Shown in pieces: positions 34,338 through 43,366 of a DNA stretch of 46,864 bases (positions are counted from its first letter, which is position 1; every line of letters starts with the position of its first letter). A model generated the notes under the pieces. The model saw only the letters and a list, made by a program, of their open reading frames with translations, was not told where the DNA came from and searched no databases. Source of the stretch: Candidatus Omnitrophota bacterium (GTDB lineage Bacteria > Omnitrophota > Omnitrophia > Omnitrophales > Aquincolibacteriaceae); assembly GCA_003140935.1 (NCBI GenBank), contig PLLJ01000021.1, positions 74,561 through 121,424 of the forward strand, written 5' to 3'. A program made the position numbers and the translations under genes.

Positions 34338-34889
34338 CTATATCATCGTATTTTTATATAATTCACTACACTTATGGCCAAATTCATTCAGAAGATGTCC
34401 GAGCACCTCATCGATTGAGTACTCGATATTCTTCAGAATCTTCATGGAAATCCCCTCGGGAGGAAGTTCTGAGGCTTCCGCGTTCACATTCAGTCCGATG
34501 CCGATGACGACAGCCTCCAGCTTCGACTGGGAGGAAAAAGCCTCCACTAAAGTACCACAGATCTTCTGAGAACCCACCATGACATCGTTAGGCCGCTTGA
34601 ATTCTGAGGTGATATCATAATTCTCTCTTAAGACCTTGGCAACCACCCGGCAAGCGATCTGGGTGAATATCGGGGCCTGTGCCGGACTAAGCGGCGGTCT
34701 GAGAAGGATCGAACAAAGAAGATTCTTTCCCGGGGGAGAAAGCCATTGCCGCCCAGGTCTGCCGCGTCCCGCGGTTTGGTGGTCTGCGACGAGCACAAAT
34801 CCTTCCAGAGCACCCTGTTTTGCCGCTTCCAGCACCATAGTATTGGTTGACGTAACCTCGGCGACGTGGCGTATCTTGAAATGGATCAT
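34338..34889 (-). CDS. birA: Biotin--protein ligase, catalytic domain only
   Basis: The 183-residue protein attaches biotin to carboxylase carrier domains. Motifs are TSTNTMVLEAAKQG, the biotinyl-AMP loop ADHQTAGRGRPGRQW (Gly-Arg-Gly-Arg type), FKRPNDVMVGSQKICGTL (KWPND-like) and IGIGLNVN. It lacks the N-terminal DNA-binding domain, so it is not a repressor. It also stops soon after the central domain, at YKNTMI, without the C-terminal SH3-like domain of about 50 residues. That end coincides with the AT-rich patch, so the C-terminus may have been lost by recombination. No Shine-Dalgarno lies before ATG 34889; it follows alr by 40 bases. Confidence 0.88.
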   Translation of the reverse strand: MIHFKIRHVAEVTSTNTMVLEAAKQGALEGFVLVADHQTAGRGRPGRQWLSPPGKNLLCSILLRPPLSPAQAPIFTQIACRVVAKVLRENYDITSEFKRPNDVMVGSQKICGTLVEAFSSQSKLEAVVIGIGLNVNAEASELPPEGISMKILKNIEYSIDEVLGHLLNEFGHKCSELYKNTMI

Positions 34890-34929
34890 AGATAATGGTT
34901 AAGCCCAACCCCAGAGGTTGTCGGACTGG

Positions 34930-36063
34930 TTACGGGATAACAATTCTTGGTAAATTGGAATTCAGGCGCGTGAGGACCTCATAGGGGATCGTTCCGGCCC
35001 AGCCGGCGATATCTTCAGCCGTGATACACTCAGCCTGCTCCTCTCCTATGAGCGTGACTGTATCGCCTTCTTTGGCCTCGGTATTCCCGAGGTTTACAGC
35101 GATATAATCCATCGAAACTTTGCCCGCGAGAGGATAGCGCTTGCCTTGAAAAAGCACGGAAGCTTTTTTCCATGCCGCGTAAGGATAACCGTGACTGTAT
35201 CCGAAAGGTAATACGGCGATCGTGGTATCTTGCTCGGAGATAAATTCCCGGCCATAACCGACCGATCCTCCGGCCCGGACTTTTTTGACAAGCACGATGC
35301 GGCTTTTAAGTGAAAGGACCGGCTCAAAATGGGCCGCGCCTCTTAATGCGGGGTCCGGGTAAACGCCGTAGAGCGCGAGGCCCGGCCGTATCATATTGAA
35401 AAAAGGATCCTTCAAGGTCAGCGTTGCGGCGCTGTTTTTGGCATGACGGAAACGGAATACGATGTTCTTTTCCTCAAGCGTCAGCAGGAGGGATTTGAAC
35501 GCCAGAACTTGAGCTTTCCGGAACGTATCGTTCTTTTCCGCGGTCGGGAAATGCATATAGATGCCGTCGAGCATGAGACCCTTCAGTTCTGTCATGGCCT
35601 CTATACAATCAGCGGCTTCGTGGACCGGGATCCCCATACGGCCCATGCCCGTGTCGATCTTCACATGGACCGAAGTCTTATGGTCCAAGTCTTCCGACAG
35701 ATCCGAGATCTCCCTTGCTTTTTCAAGACTCGAAACGCTCAAAGTGATGCCACCCAAGAGCGCCGCCGGGAGTTCATGGGAGAACAAATGCCCGAACAGG
35801 AAAACGGGGGTTTGCGGATGATGCTCTTTTAGCGCCAGCGCTTCCCGAAGCGTAGCGACGCCGAAATAGGCGACTTTTCCTGAAAGAACGCTCACGATCT
35901 CTTTGAGCCCGTGGCCGTAAGCATTCGCTTTAACGACCGCTAAAACGTCCGTTTGTCCGGATTCCTTTTGAAGGGTCTGAAGATTCCTGAGAAGACGGTC
36001 CGCGCGGATCTCAATCCACGAACCATGCTGAATACCGGATCTTTTTTGAATAAGCTCAGCCAT
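34930..36063 (-). CDS. alr: Alanine racemase
   Basis: The 377-residue PLP enzyme interconverts L- and D-alanine for peptidoglycan. The PLP lysine is in AVVKANAYGHGLKEIV. KIDTGMGRMGI, RPGLALYGVYP and the catalytic region GSVGYGREFISEQDT follow, then MDYIAVNLG in the C-terminal beta domain. Length and motif order are normal. AAGGAG lies before the ATG at 36063. It precedes birA and follows tsaB, so it belongs to a housekeeping run on the minus strand. Confidence 0.95.
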   Translation of the reverse strand: MAELIQKRSGIQHGSWIEIRADRLLRNLQTLQKESGQTDVLAVVKANAYGHGLKEIVSVLSGKVAYFGVATLREALALKEHHPQTPVFLFGHLFSHELPAALLGGITLSVSSLEKAREISDLSEDLDHKTSVHVKIDTGMGRMGIPVHEAADCIEAMTELKGLMLDGIYMHFPTAEKNDTFRKAQVLAFKSLLLTLEEKNIVFRFRHAKNSAATLTLKDPFFNMIRPGLALYGVYPDPALRGAAHFEPVLSLKSRIVLVKKVRAGGSVGYGREFISEQDTTIAVLPFGYSHGYPYAAWKKASVLFQGKRYPLAGKVSMDYIAVNLGNTEAKEGDTVTLIGEEQAECITAEDIAGWAGTIPYEVLTRLNSNLPRIVIP

Positions 36064-36103
36064 GATTCTCCTTAACTAAAAAAATAAAATTGAAATCATG
36101 ACA

Positions 36104-36171
36104 GCCCAAACTTTTTATTTCTTTTTCAAGACGGCAGTTTGGGCTGCCCCAATTTCAACCTCGTTGAAATT
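36104..36171. repeat. Nested inverted repeats between tsaB and alr
   Basis: GCCCAAACT (36104-36112) pairs with AGTTTGGGC (36136-36144). A second perfect hairpin follows: AATTTCAAC (36151-36159), loop CTC, GTTGAAATT (36163-36171). GGCAG/CTGCC within the first is an alternative fold. The gap 36064-36215 has no gene. The structure may act as a terminator or processing site between tsaB and alr. Confidence 0.5.
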
Positions 36172-36215
36172 GATAGGTATTGGGACAGTCCTTGCCAACC
36201 ATTCTTGAAATAAAA

Positions 36216-36908
36216 TTAAAAGCAAGGGCGGGCATGTTTTTTGTCCTTTAGTCTTTCTTCCGCTTCAGAACTTCGTAAGTAAACGGGTAATAATTCTTTC
36301 GGGGTCGCGAGCTTCTTAAGAAGCTGGTTTTTCGTTTCAAATAACGCGATCAAGGCGGAGGCCTTCGGGTGCCAACTCTTTTCCGGCGCTACACCCCATC
36401 CCCTCGCATCGAATTTTTTGACCCCGTCGCCTGCAATCCAACTTCCCGCCGGAAGTCCGGAGACTATCTTGTCGATGGGGAGGACACGGGACGGCCCACG
36501 TGGACTCCATCCTTCCTTATAATAACGGTACGAACGACTGTAGAGTTTACCACGTCTTGCATCCAAACATACCGTGAGATTTATGTGTTTTTTGGGTTTC
36601 ATCCCGGCCGCGATCAGATCAAGAGAAAGAGCGCCATAACAAGGCCTGGGTTGGGTCGCGAGAAATCCCTTGAGCGTGGCGAAGCCGATGCGAAGTCCCG
36701 TGAAAGATCCGGGCCCGCGACCAATCAGAAAGGTATCGATGTCCCGGATCTTCAGCTTTTCTTTTTTTAGAAGCCGGTCGATCACGGGGAGAAGGTTCTC
36801 GGCGTGTTTCATGTAGCCTTCGACGGTCGCATGGCGGAGCTTGGCGCCGCTTTTTTTGATCGCAACGCTCAGGACCGGGCCGGAAGTCTCAATGGCTAGA
36901 AGGTTCAT
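36216..36908 (-). CDS. tsaB: tRNA threonylcarbamoyladenosine biosynthesis protein TsaB
   Basis: The 230-residue protein has the ASKHA fold of TsaB: MNLLAIETSGPVLSVAIKK, HAENLLPVIDRLL and the signature GRGPGSFTGLRIGFATLKGF. TsaB forms a complex with TsaD and TsaE that makes t6A37 in tRNAs reading ANN codons. TsaD and TsaE are not in this window. ATG 36908 is selected because it gives the canonical start; the frame is open further upstream but that part is not TsaB-like. No Shine-Dalgarno is visible. A TACAAT box 10 bases before the ATG suggests a very short leader. Confidence 0.92.
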   Translation of the reverse strand: MNLLAIETSGPVLSVAIKKSGAKLRHATVEGYMKHAENLLPVIDRLLKKEKLKIRDIDTFLIGRGPGSFTGLRIGFATLKGFLATQPRPCYGALSLDLIAAGMKPKKHINLTVCLDARRGKLYSRSYRYYKEGWSPRGPSRVLPIDKIVSGLPAGSWIAGDGVKKFDARGWGVAPEKSWHPKASALIALFETKNQLLKKLATPKELLPVYLRSSEAEERLKDKKHARPCF

Positions 36909-37055
36909 GGTGGGCGATATTGTATTCAAAAACCACCGAAAGGGGAACGAGAAACGTGTGAAACATTGGGCTACGAGCCAAGATCCACGAGCCTCAAAAT
37001 GCCGGGCGTGGTGCGTGTATCGTGATACGTGGCCCGACTGCTTCAGCCGCGATGG

Positions 37056-37085
37056 TTGACATACCCCCATGGGGTATGTTATCAT
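37056..37085 (+). promoter_or_regulatory. Promoter of csoR, apparently leaderless
   Basis: A perfect TTGACA (37056-37061) and TATCAT (37080-37085) are 18 bases apart. Six bases (CCAAGC) separate the -10 box from ATG 37092. No Shine-Dalgarno is present. Confidence 0.7.
37059..37079. promoter_or_regulatory. CsoR operator palindrome
   Basis: ACATACCCC (37059-37067) and GGGGTATGT (37071-37079) are perfect 9-base arms around CAT. TACCCC/GGGGTA is the core of CsoR/RcnR-type operators. The palindrome fills the space between the -35 and -10 boxes, so bound repressor would block RNA polymerase. Confidence 0.8.
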
Positions 37086-37091
37086 CCAAGC

Positions 37092-37370
37092 ATGAAGAAG
37101 GGTATGGACCATCAGGACAAATTGGTATCGCTCCGGAGGATCGAGGGACAGATCCGCGGAGTTCATAAGATGATCGAGGATCGTCGCTACTGTGTGGATA
37201 TTCTCTATGCGATCGGCGCGGCCGTCGGGGCGCTCCGGAACGTGGAATCAAAGATCCTCAAAGATCATTTGAATGCCTGCGTGAAGACCGCTTTTACGGA
37301 AAAAGGCATGGCGGAAAAGAACCAGAAAATCCAGGAGATCTATGAGCTGCTCGAACGTATTAAGAAATGA
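37092..37370 (+). CDS. csoR: CsoR-family metal-sensing repressor
   Basis: The 92-residue all-helical repressor has the Cu(I) ligand triad Cys34 (RRYCVDIL), His59 and Cys63 (DHLNACV) of CsoR proteins, with RRIEGQIRGVHKMIED as the conserved N-terminal helix. Copper binding releases it from DNA. A perfect palindrome in its promoter and the Cus-type efflux genes downstream make copper (or silver) the likely signal. The ligand set Cys-His-Cys separates it from nickel/cobalt RcnR (which uses an N-terminal His) and formaldehyde FrmR. The efflux operon starts 54 bases later. Confidence 0.9.
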   Translation: MKKGMDHQDKLVSLRRIEGQIRGVHKMIEDRRYCVDILYAIGAAVGALRNVESKILKDHLNACVKTAFTEKGMAEKNQKIQEIYELLERIKK

Positions 37371-37424
37371 ATTTTTAATCAAAGCCGGCAGGGGTAGAAT
37401 GAAACCTCAAAAGAGGGCCACGCG

Positions 37425-38726
37425 ATGAAAAAAATACTCGTAGCGATCCTGATCCTAACCCTTCCGCTCCTTTCAGTGCGCTTCGCCCTTGCGGAAGAAA
37501 AACCTCAAGCTCTTCAAATCCTGCATCTGCAAGACCTGATCCAACAGGCGCTTGAAAAAAATCCCGAGATCGCCGCGGCCAAGGCCGAGTGGCTTGCCTC
37601 CCGGAAAGCCATTATGGCCTCATGGGCGTTGCCGGATCCCGTGGGGGGCTATGACATCATGGGTTCCATGGTCGAGACCCGAACAGGACCCGAGAAGAAC
37701 CGTTTTGGGATCTCTCAGGAAGTTCCGTTTCCGGCCAAGCTTTGGGAGAAAAGAAAAGCCACCCAAGCGGAAGCCGAAGCTATCCGCGCTCGTTTTTTTG
37801 CCATGGAACGGGACATCACGAATAAACTCACCCAGCTCTATTATCAGCTCTACTATATAGATGCTTCCCTGGATACGCTTGCAGAAGTGAAGGAACTCCT
37901 GAAAAAGATCGAAGGAGTGGCTCAGGCGAGGTATTCCAATCTTTCGGGAACTCAACGCGATGTCGCAAAGGCCGAAACGGAATTTTCCATGAACCTTGAG
38001 AAATTTTACACGCTTCAGCAGCAGCGTGAAAGCGTTGCGGCGCAGATGAACGCGCTGTTGGATCAGGATCCCCTGACGCCGGTCGGGAAAGCAACGCTTC
38101 CTTCCAAGCCTGCCCTGGATCGATCGCTTATCGAATTGATCAATCTGGCCGTTCAACACCGGCAGGAGATCAAAGAAGCGGAGGCGATGGCCTCAAAAAC
38201 CCATTATTCAAAACGCTTGGCGCAGCTGGCGTATCTTCCGGATGTGAACGTCGGATTTGAATATACCCGGGTCGGGAAAGGCTCGACCGCGGAGGCCCAT
38301 GACGGCCGGGATACTTGGATGTTCCCCCTGAGATTCAATATTCCGCTTTGGCAGAACCGTATGATTCCGGAGATCCAGGAAGCGCAAAAACTCGAGGAAG
38401 CCGGGCAAGCAAAATTGATCGCGGCGAAGAACCAGACCTTTTTTGAAGTGAAGGACGCCTATCACCGTTTCGAGACCGCCTCGAAGATCGCGGACCTTTA
38501 TGAGACAGCCATCACGCCTCAAGCGAAACTCGCGCTTTCTGCGGACCAAGCAGGATACGAGACCAGCAAAAGCAGTTTTCTCGATCTTCTGGATAGCGAA
38601 CGTGTTTATCTCAACGCCAAACTTTCGGAAGTTCAGTTTCACGCCGAAGCACTCAAATCTTATGCCGATCTTTCTTGGGCGACCGGTCTAGATCTGAATG
38701 GTCAAAAATCGGAGTTACAGCCATGA
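37425..38726 (+). CDS. CusC-like outer-membrane efflux protein
   Basis: The 433-residue TolC-family protein has a signal peptide (KKILVAILILTLPLLSVRFAL, ending near AEE) and long helical repeats (LQDLIQQALEKNPEIAAAKAEW; SFLDLLDSERVYLNAKL). MVETRTGPEKNRFGISQEVPFP is typical of heavy-metal efflux outer-membrane proteins. It forms the exit channel for the CusBA pump. AGAGGG precedes the ATG at 37425. Its stop overlaps the next start as ATGA. No lipobox is seen, unlike E. coli CusC. Confidence 0.88.
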   Translation: MKKILVAILILTLPLLSVRFALAEEKPQALQILHLQDLIQQALEKNPEIAAAKAEWLASRKAIMASWALPDPVGGYDIMGSMVETRTGPEKNRFGISQEVPFPAKLWEKRKATQAEAEAIRARFFAMERDITNKLTQLYYQLYYIDASLDTLAEVKELLKKIEGVAQARYSNLSGTQRDVAKAETEFSMNLEKFYTLQQQRESVAAQMNALLDQDPLTPVGKATLPSKPALDRSLIELINLAVQHRQEIKEAEAMASKTHYSKRLAQLAYLPDVNVGFEYTRVGKGSTAEAHDGRDTWMFPLRFNIPLWQNRMIPEIQEAQKLEEAGQAKLIAAKNQTFFEVKDAYHRFETASKIADLYETAITPQAKLALSADQAGYETSKSSFLDLLDSERVYLNAKLSEVQFHAEALKSYADLSWATGLDLNGQKSELQP

Positions 38727-40018
38727 TCAAACGGAATCGTTTTTTATCTATAGCTGTTCTGCTTACGATCGTGATCGTAGCGGGCGCCATGGCATTTCGA
38801 TCTTTGGGACATCTTTCAGTTCACGTGACCCAGCATGCCGAAAAAGCAATTTATTACTGTCCAATGCATCCGAATTACACGTCGGACAGGCCGGGCAATT
38901 GCCCGATCTGCAATATGACGCTCGTGAAGCGGGAAAAGGCTTCTTCCGCAGCCATGTCCGGGATGGCCATGCCGGGACAGGCGGGACAAGCCGCCGCTCC
39001 GAAAGTCTTTACGGTCGCGCAGCTTGTGGCCATGAAACCGGGCGAGATCTGCCTGCTTCATAAATGCAAAAAGGGAACTTGCATGATCGCGATGACGCCG
39101 GAATTCGCGCGACTCGGAAAGTGTCCTATGTGCGGAGAAGATCTCGGAGTGATCATCAAGGATGCATTTCCACAAGGCTATGCATCTCTGCAGCTCGGCA
39201 CAGGAAAACAACAGGTGATCGGTGTCAAAACCGCGCCGGTCCGAAAAATGGCATTGACAAAAACGATCCGCTCCAGCGGCCGCATCGCGTATGATCCCGA
39301 ACTTTATCAGGCCGAAGAAGAATACCTCCAGGCCGCGCAAGCCTTGAAGAAAGCGGAAACCGCGGATCCGGAGATCAGGGGACAGGCCGCGAAGCTCGTG
39401 GATTCCGCGAAGATCAAACTGCGGCTCCTGGGCTTAAGCGACGCGATCGTTCAGGAGGTCGAAAAGGCGGGCAAGCCCGACCGGTCGCTTCTTTACTCTG
39501 ATGCGGGCGGCAAAGTCTGGCTCTATGCCCCCATCTTTGAATATGAAATGCCTTTTGTGCGCGAGGGAGATACTGTGGAAGTCGATGTGCCGGCCATTTC
39601 CGATAAAAAATTCCAGGGCATCGTGCGATCTCTCGATTCCGTGGTGGATCCTGTGACCCGTTCCATCCGTGTTCGTGCGCAGCTTGAAAATCCGGATGGT
39701 ATTTTGAAACCCGAAATGTACGTGAATGCGGCCCTGAAGGCGGACCTCGGGGAGCAGCTCGCGGTGCCGGAGGAAGCGGTGTTTGCGACCGGAGAAAAGA
39801 ACATCGTTTTTGTAGCCAGAGAAAATAACATTTTCGATCCCCGCGAAGTGGTCCTTGGCGCGAAGGCCGACCATTTTTATCAGGTTAAAAGCGGACTTAT
39901 GGAGGGAGAGCAGGTCGTCACAAGCGGCAATTTCTTGATCGATTCCGAAAGCCGGCTCCGGTCAGCTCTTGAGGGTGTCAGCGGCGGCGGAGGCGAAGGA
40001 CATATCCATGGCGGATGA
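38723..40018 (+). CDS. CusB-like metal-efflux adaptor with two N-terminal metal-binding domains
   Basis: The 431-residue periplasmic adaptor has one N-terminal anchor (SIAVLLTIVIVAGAMAF). A heavy-metal-binding domain follows (YYCPMHPNYTSD, then GNCPICNMTLV, about 48-76), and a second cysteine-rich unit (CLLHKCKKGTCMIAMTP and KCPMCGEDLGV, about 113-147). Then comes the HlyD-type core (IRSSGRIAYDPELY; KVWLYAPIFEYEM; VPEEAVFATGEKN). E. coli CusB has neither cysteine module. The second module resembles a degenerate copy of the first. These could collect Cu(I)/Ag(I) from periplasmic carriers. It overlaps its neighbours on both sides. It ends in a Gly-rich His tail (GGGGEGHIHGG), another possible metal site. 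Confidence 0.9.
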   Translation: MIKRNRFLSIAVLLTIVIVAGAMAFRSLGHLSVHVTQHAEKAIYYCPMHPNYTSDRPGNCPICNMTLVKREKASSAAMSGMAMPGQAGQAAAPKVFTVAQLVAMKPGEICLLHKCKKGTCMIAMTPEFARLGKCPMCGEDLGVIIKDAFPQGYASLQLGTGKQQVIGVKTAPVRKMALTKTIRSSGRIAYDPELYQAEEEYLQAAQALKKAETADPEIRGQAAKLVDSAKIKLRLLGLSDAIVQEVEKAGKPDRSLLYSDAGGKVWLYAPIFEYEMPFVREGDTVEVDVPAISDKKFQGIVRSLDSVVDPVTRSIRVRAQLENPDGILKPEMYVNAALKADLGEQLAVPEEAVFATGEKNIVFVARENNIFDPREVVLGAKADHFYQVKSGLMEGEQVVTSGNFLIDSESRLRSALEGVSGGGGEGHIHGG

Positions 40019-43000
40019 GCAGCATGCTTCTCCTCAATTACGGCAGGGCGGATGGATCGAAAAGCTGATCGGGTTTTCGGCCCATAACAAACTTCTCATT
40101 TTTGTCCTGACCGCCGTCGCGATCGTTGTGGCAGTCTGGTCGATCCAGAATATCCCGCTCGACGCCATTCCCGATCTTTCCGACACACAGGTCATCATCT
40201 ATTCCAAATGGGACCGGAGTCCGGACATCCTGGAAGACCAGGTGACCTACCCAATCGTGACGGCCATGCTCGGCGCTCCGAACGTGAAAGCGGTCCGCGG
40301 GTTCTCGGATTTTGGGTTTTCCTATGTTTACGTAATCTTTAAGGACGGGACCGATCTTTACTGGGCGCGTAGCCGGACATTGGAATACCTAAGTAAGATC
40401 ATTCCGCGGCTCCCGCAAGGCGTTCAAACCGAGCTTGGGCCGGACGCCACCGGGGTAGGCTGGGTCTTTCAATATGCGCTGGTGGATAAGACCGGCAAAC
40501 ATGATCTTCAGGAGCTTAGGAGTTTTCAGGATTGGTTCCTGCGTTATCACTTGCAAAGCGTTCCCGGTGTCGCGGAAGTCGCCTCGCTCGGCGGCTTCAT
40601 CAAACAGTACCAGATCACGGTCGACCCGAACAAACTTCTTGCTTACAACATCCCGATCACCAAAGTCATGGAGGCGGTCCGGAGCGGCAATCAGGAAACC
40701 GGCGGCCGGGTGCTGGAATTTTCCGGCGCGGAATACATGGTGCGCGGCCGGGGTTACGCGAAGACCGTCCAGGATTTTGAGAATATCGTTGTCAGCGCCG
40801 ATCCCAAAGGAACTCCCGTTCTTATAAAAAATCTCGGCACCGTGGTTATCGGTCCGGACATCCGCCGGGGCATTGCGGATCTGAACGGGGAAGGGGATGT
40901 GGTTTCCGGCACGGTGGTGATGCGTTCCGGCGAGAATGCCTTGAACGTGATCAAGCGCGTGAAAGCTCGGATCGAGGAACTGAAACCCTCTTTCCCTCCT
41001 GGCGTGCAACTGGAAGTCACCTATGACCGTTCGGAACTGATCCTGAACGCGATCGACACTTTGAAACATCAGCTTTTCGAAGAAATGCTGATCGTGAGCT
41101 TTGTGATCCTGCTTTTCCTCTGGCATTTTCCTTCCGCGATCGTGCCGATCGTGACGATCCCGATCTCGGTCCTGCTTTCATTTATTTTTCTCCACCAAAT
41201 GCATCTGACCTCCAACATCATGTCACTTTCCGGTATCGCGATCTCGATCGGTGTGCTGGTGGACGGCGCGATCGTGGAGGTGGAGAACGCCTATAAGCGT
41301 CTTGAGCAATGGATCGAGGGCGGGCGCAAAGGGGATTTTCATCTGGTCCGGCTTCAGGCCTTGAAGGAAGTCGGCCCGGCGGTGTTCTTTTCGCTGCTTG
41401 TGGTCGCGGTATCGTTCCTGCCGGTGTTCACGCTTTTAGATCAAGAGGGCCGGCTTTTCAGGCCGCTCGCGTGGGCCAAAACCCTTGCCATGGCGGCGGC
41501 CGCGGTCCTGGCCGTGACTCTCGATCCCGCGCTACGGATGCTTTTCGCTCGAATGGACCCTATCAAATTCAAATTGCCATTTTTCCCTAAGAAGGTCGAA
41601 GAAGGCATTTCCCATGCGACGACGACCCTTGCGGTCGGGACTTATTATCCGGAAGAAAAACATCCGATCAGCAGAGTGCTTTTTAAGATCTATGAACCGG
41701 CGTGCCGTTTTGTCCTGAAGCACTCGAAGGCGACCTTGATCACGGCCCTTGTTCTCGTCCTGACCGCCATTCCGGTTTATTTCAAATTGGGCTCCGAATT
41801 CATGCCGCCGCTTTGGGAACAGAACCTCCTTTATATGCCGACGACATTGCCGGGGATCTCGGTGACCGAGGCGCAATCGCTTCTGCAAACGCAGGACCGG
41901 ATCCTGAAGTCATTCCCGGAGGTCGGCCGCGTGTTCGGCAAGGCGGGGCGGATGGAAAGTTCCACGGACCCCGCGCCCTTTTCCATGATGGAGACTGTAG
42001 TGCTTTTGAAGCCGGAAAAAGAATGGAGCCGGAAAGAACGGTGGTATTCCTCATGGGTCCCGGGATGGTTCAGAGGACCGCTTCAGAGGATCTGGCCGGA
42101 ACATATCTCGCGCGAGGCACTCGTTCAAAAACTGGACGAAGCTCTGAAGATCCCCGGCACGACGAACGCCTGGACCATGCCGATCAAGAACAGGATCGAC
42201 ATGCTCTCGACCGGCGTCCGCACGCCGATCGGGATCAAAGTGCTTGGGTCGGACATCAAAAAGATCGAAGAGCTTGGAACGCATCTTGAGATGATCCTGA
42301 AGGACGTGAAAGGAACGCGGAGCATTTACGCGGAGCGGGTCACGGGCGGGTATTTCCTGGACTTTGATATCAGACGCGAAGCCCTGGCACGTTACGGGCT
42401 TTCAGAGGCGGATGTTCAGGCGGTCATCAATTCCGCCATCGGCGGGGAGAATGTCACGACCACGATCGAAGGCCAGGGGCGATATCCCGTCAACGTGCGC
42501 TATGCGAGAGAATTCCGCGATGATGTTGAAAAGCTGAAGCGCGTGCTTGTCCCCACGGCCGCGGGACAGCAGATCCCGATCGCGGAGCTCGCGGACGTTC
42601 GCAAGGTTTCGGGCCCCGCGATGATCCGTAACGAAAACGGCCAGCTTGCGGGCTACGTGTACGTGGACATGGCCGGTCGCGATATCGGAAGTTATGTCGC
42701 TGAGGCAAAAAAGATCGTGGCGCGCGAACTGAAATTGCCGCAAGGGTATACGCTCATTTGGAGCGGACAATACGAGAACATGATCCGCGTGAAGGAGCGG
42801 CTTAAGGTAGTTTTACCGCTCACGCTTTTCCTGATCTGTCTTTTACTTTACATGAACACGAAATCCGCGGTCAAGACCGGTATCGTGTTTCTGGCGGTTC
42901 CTTTCTCTTTGGTGGGCGCCATCTGGCTTTTGTGGGTTCTGGGCTATCATGTTTCGATCGCGGTCTGGGTCGGGATGATCGCACTGATGGGACTGGACGC

Positions 43001-43355
43001 GGAAACGGGCGTGTTCATGCTCCTTTTCCTTGATCTTGCGTATCACGAGGCCGTTGATAAAAAGAAAATGCGTACGGAACAAGACCTTGAGGAAGCGATC
43101 ATCCACGGCGCAGTCAAGCGCGTGCGGCCCAAGATGATGACCGTCATGGCCGCATTCATGGGCCTTTTACCCATTATGTGGGCTTCCGGCGCGGGTTCAG
43201 ACGCCATGAAACGCATCGCGGCGCCGATGATCGGCGGGCTCGCGACTTCCTTTATCCTGGAATTATTAGTGTATCCCGTCATTTACTTTATCTGGAAATG
43301 GCGATTTGAAATGAAACAAGGAAAAGCGGCTTGGATACCGTCCGCTCAAACATAG
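40008..43355 (+). CDS. cusA: CusA-like heavy-metal RND transporter
   Basis: The 1115-residue HME-RND pump has twelve spans and two large periplasmic domains. Signatures are NIPLDAIPDLSDTQVIIYSK near the N-terminus, GVGWVFQYALVD, the TM4 charged motif GVLVDGAIVEVENAYKRLEQ and MGLDAETGVFMLLFLD in the second half. Family members export Cu(I)/Ag(I) or Zn/Co/Ni; the TM4 pattern and partner genes favour monovalent copper/silver. A methionine-rich stretch (MESSTDPAPFSMME) is near the expected metal path. ATG 40008 overlaps the adaptor gene by 11 bases. At the C-terminus it is followed by a metal-binding YHS-type gene. Confidence 0.93.
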   Translation: MADEQHASPQLRQGGWIEKLIGFSAHNKLLIFVLTAVAIVVAVWSIQNIPLDAIPDLSDTQVIIYSKWDRSPDILEDQVTYPIVTAMLGAPNVKAVRGFSDFGFSYVYVIFKDGTDLYWARSRTLEYLSKIIPRLPQGVQTELGPDATGVGWVFQYALVDKTGKHDLQELRSFQDWFLRYHLQSVPGVAEVASLGGFIKQYQITVDPNKLLAYNIPITKVMEAVRSGNQETGGRVLEFSGAEYMVRGRGYAKTVQDFENIVVSADPKGTPVLIKNLGTVVIGPDIRRGIADLNGEGDVVSGTVVMRSGENALNVIKRVKARIEELKPSFPPGVQLEVTYDRSELILNAIDTLKHQLFEEMLIVSFVILLFLWHFPSAIVPIVTIPISVLLSFIFLHQMHLTSNIMSLSGIAISIGVLVDGAIVEVENAYKRLEQWIEGGRKGDFHLVRLQALKEVGPAVFFSLLVVAVSFLPVFTLLDQEGRLFRPLAWAKTLAMAAAAVLAVTLDPALRMLFARMDPIKFKLPFFPKKVEEGISHATTTLAVGTYYPEEKHPISRVLFKIYEPACRFVLKHSKATLITALVLVLTAIPVYFKLGSEFMPPLWEQNLLYMPTTLPGISVTEAQSLLQTQDRILKSFPEVGRVFGKAGRMESSTDPAPFSMMETVVLLKPEKEWSRKERWYSSWVPGWFRGPLQRIWPEHISREALVQKLDEALKIPGTTNAWTMPIKNRIDMLSTGVRTPIGIKVLGSDIKKIEELGTHLEMILKDVKGTRSIYAERVTGGYFLDFDIRREALARYGLSEADVQAVINSAIGGENVTTTIEGQGRYPVNVRYAREFRDDVEKLKRVLVPTAAGQQIPIAELADVRKVSGPAMIRNENGQLAGYVYVDMAGRDIGSYVAEAKKIVARELKLPQGYTLIWSGQYENMIRVKERLKVVLPLTLFLICLLLYMNTKSAVKTGIVFLAVPFSLVGAIWLLWVLGYHVSIAVWVGMIALMGLDAETGVFMLLFLDLAYHEAVDKKKMRTEQDLEEAIIHGAVKRVRPKMMTVMAAFMGLLPIMWASGAGSDAMKRIAAPMIGGLATSFILELLVYPVIYFIWKWRFEMKQGKAAWIPSAQT

Positions 43356-43366
43356 GAGACTCCACC

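Noticed and set aside
34257..34340. Repeated GTGATAG words in the AT-rich patch as an operator pair
   Set aside because: The spacing and orientation are irregular, and AT-rich sequence makes such matches likely by chance.
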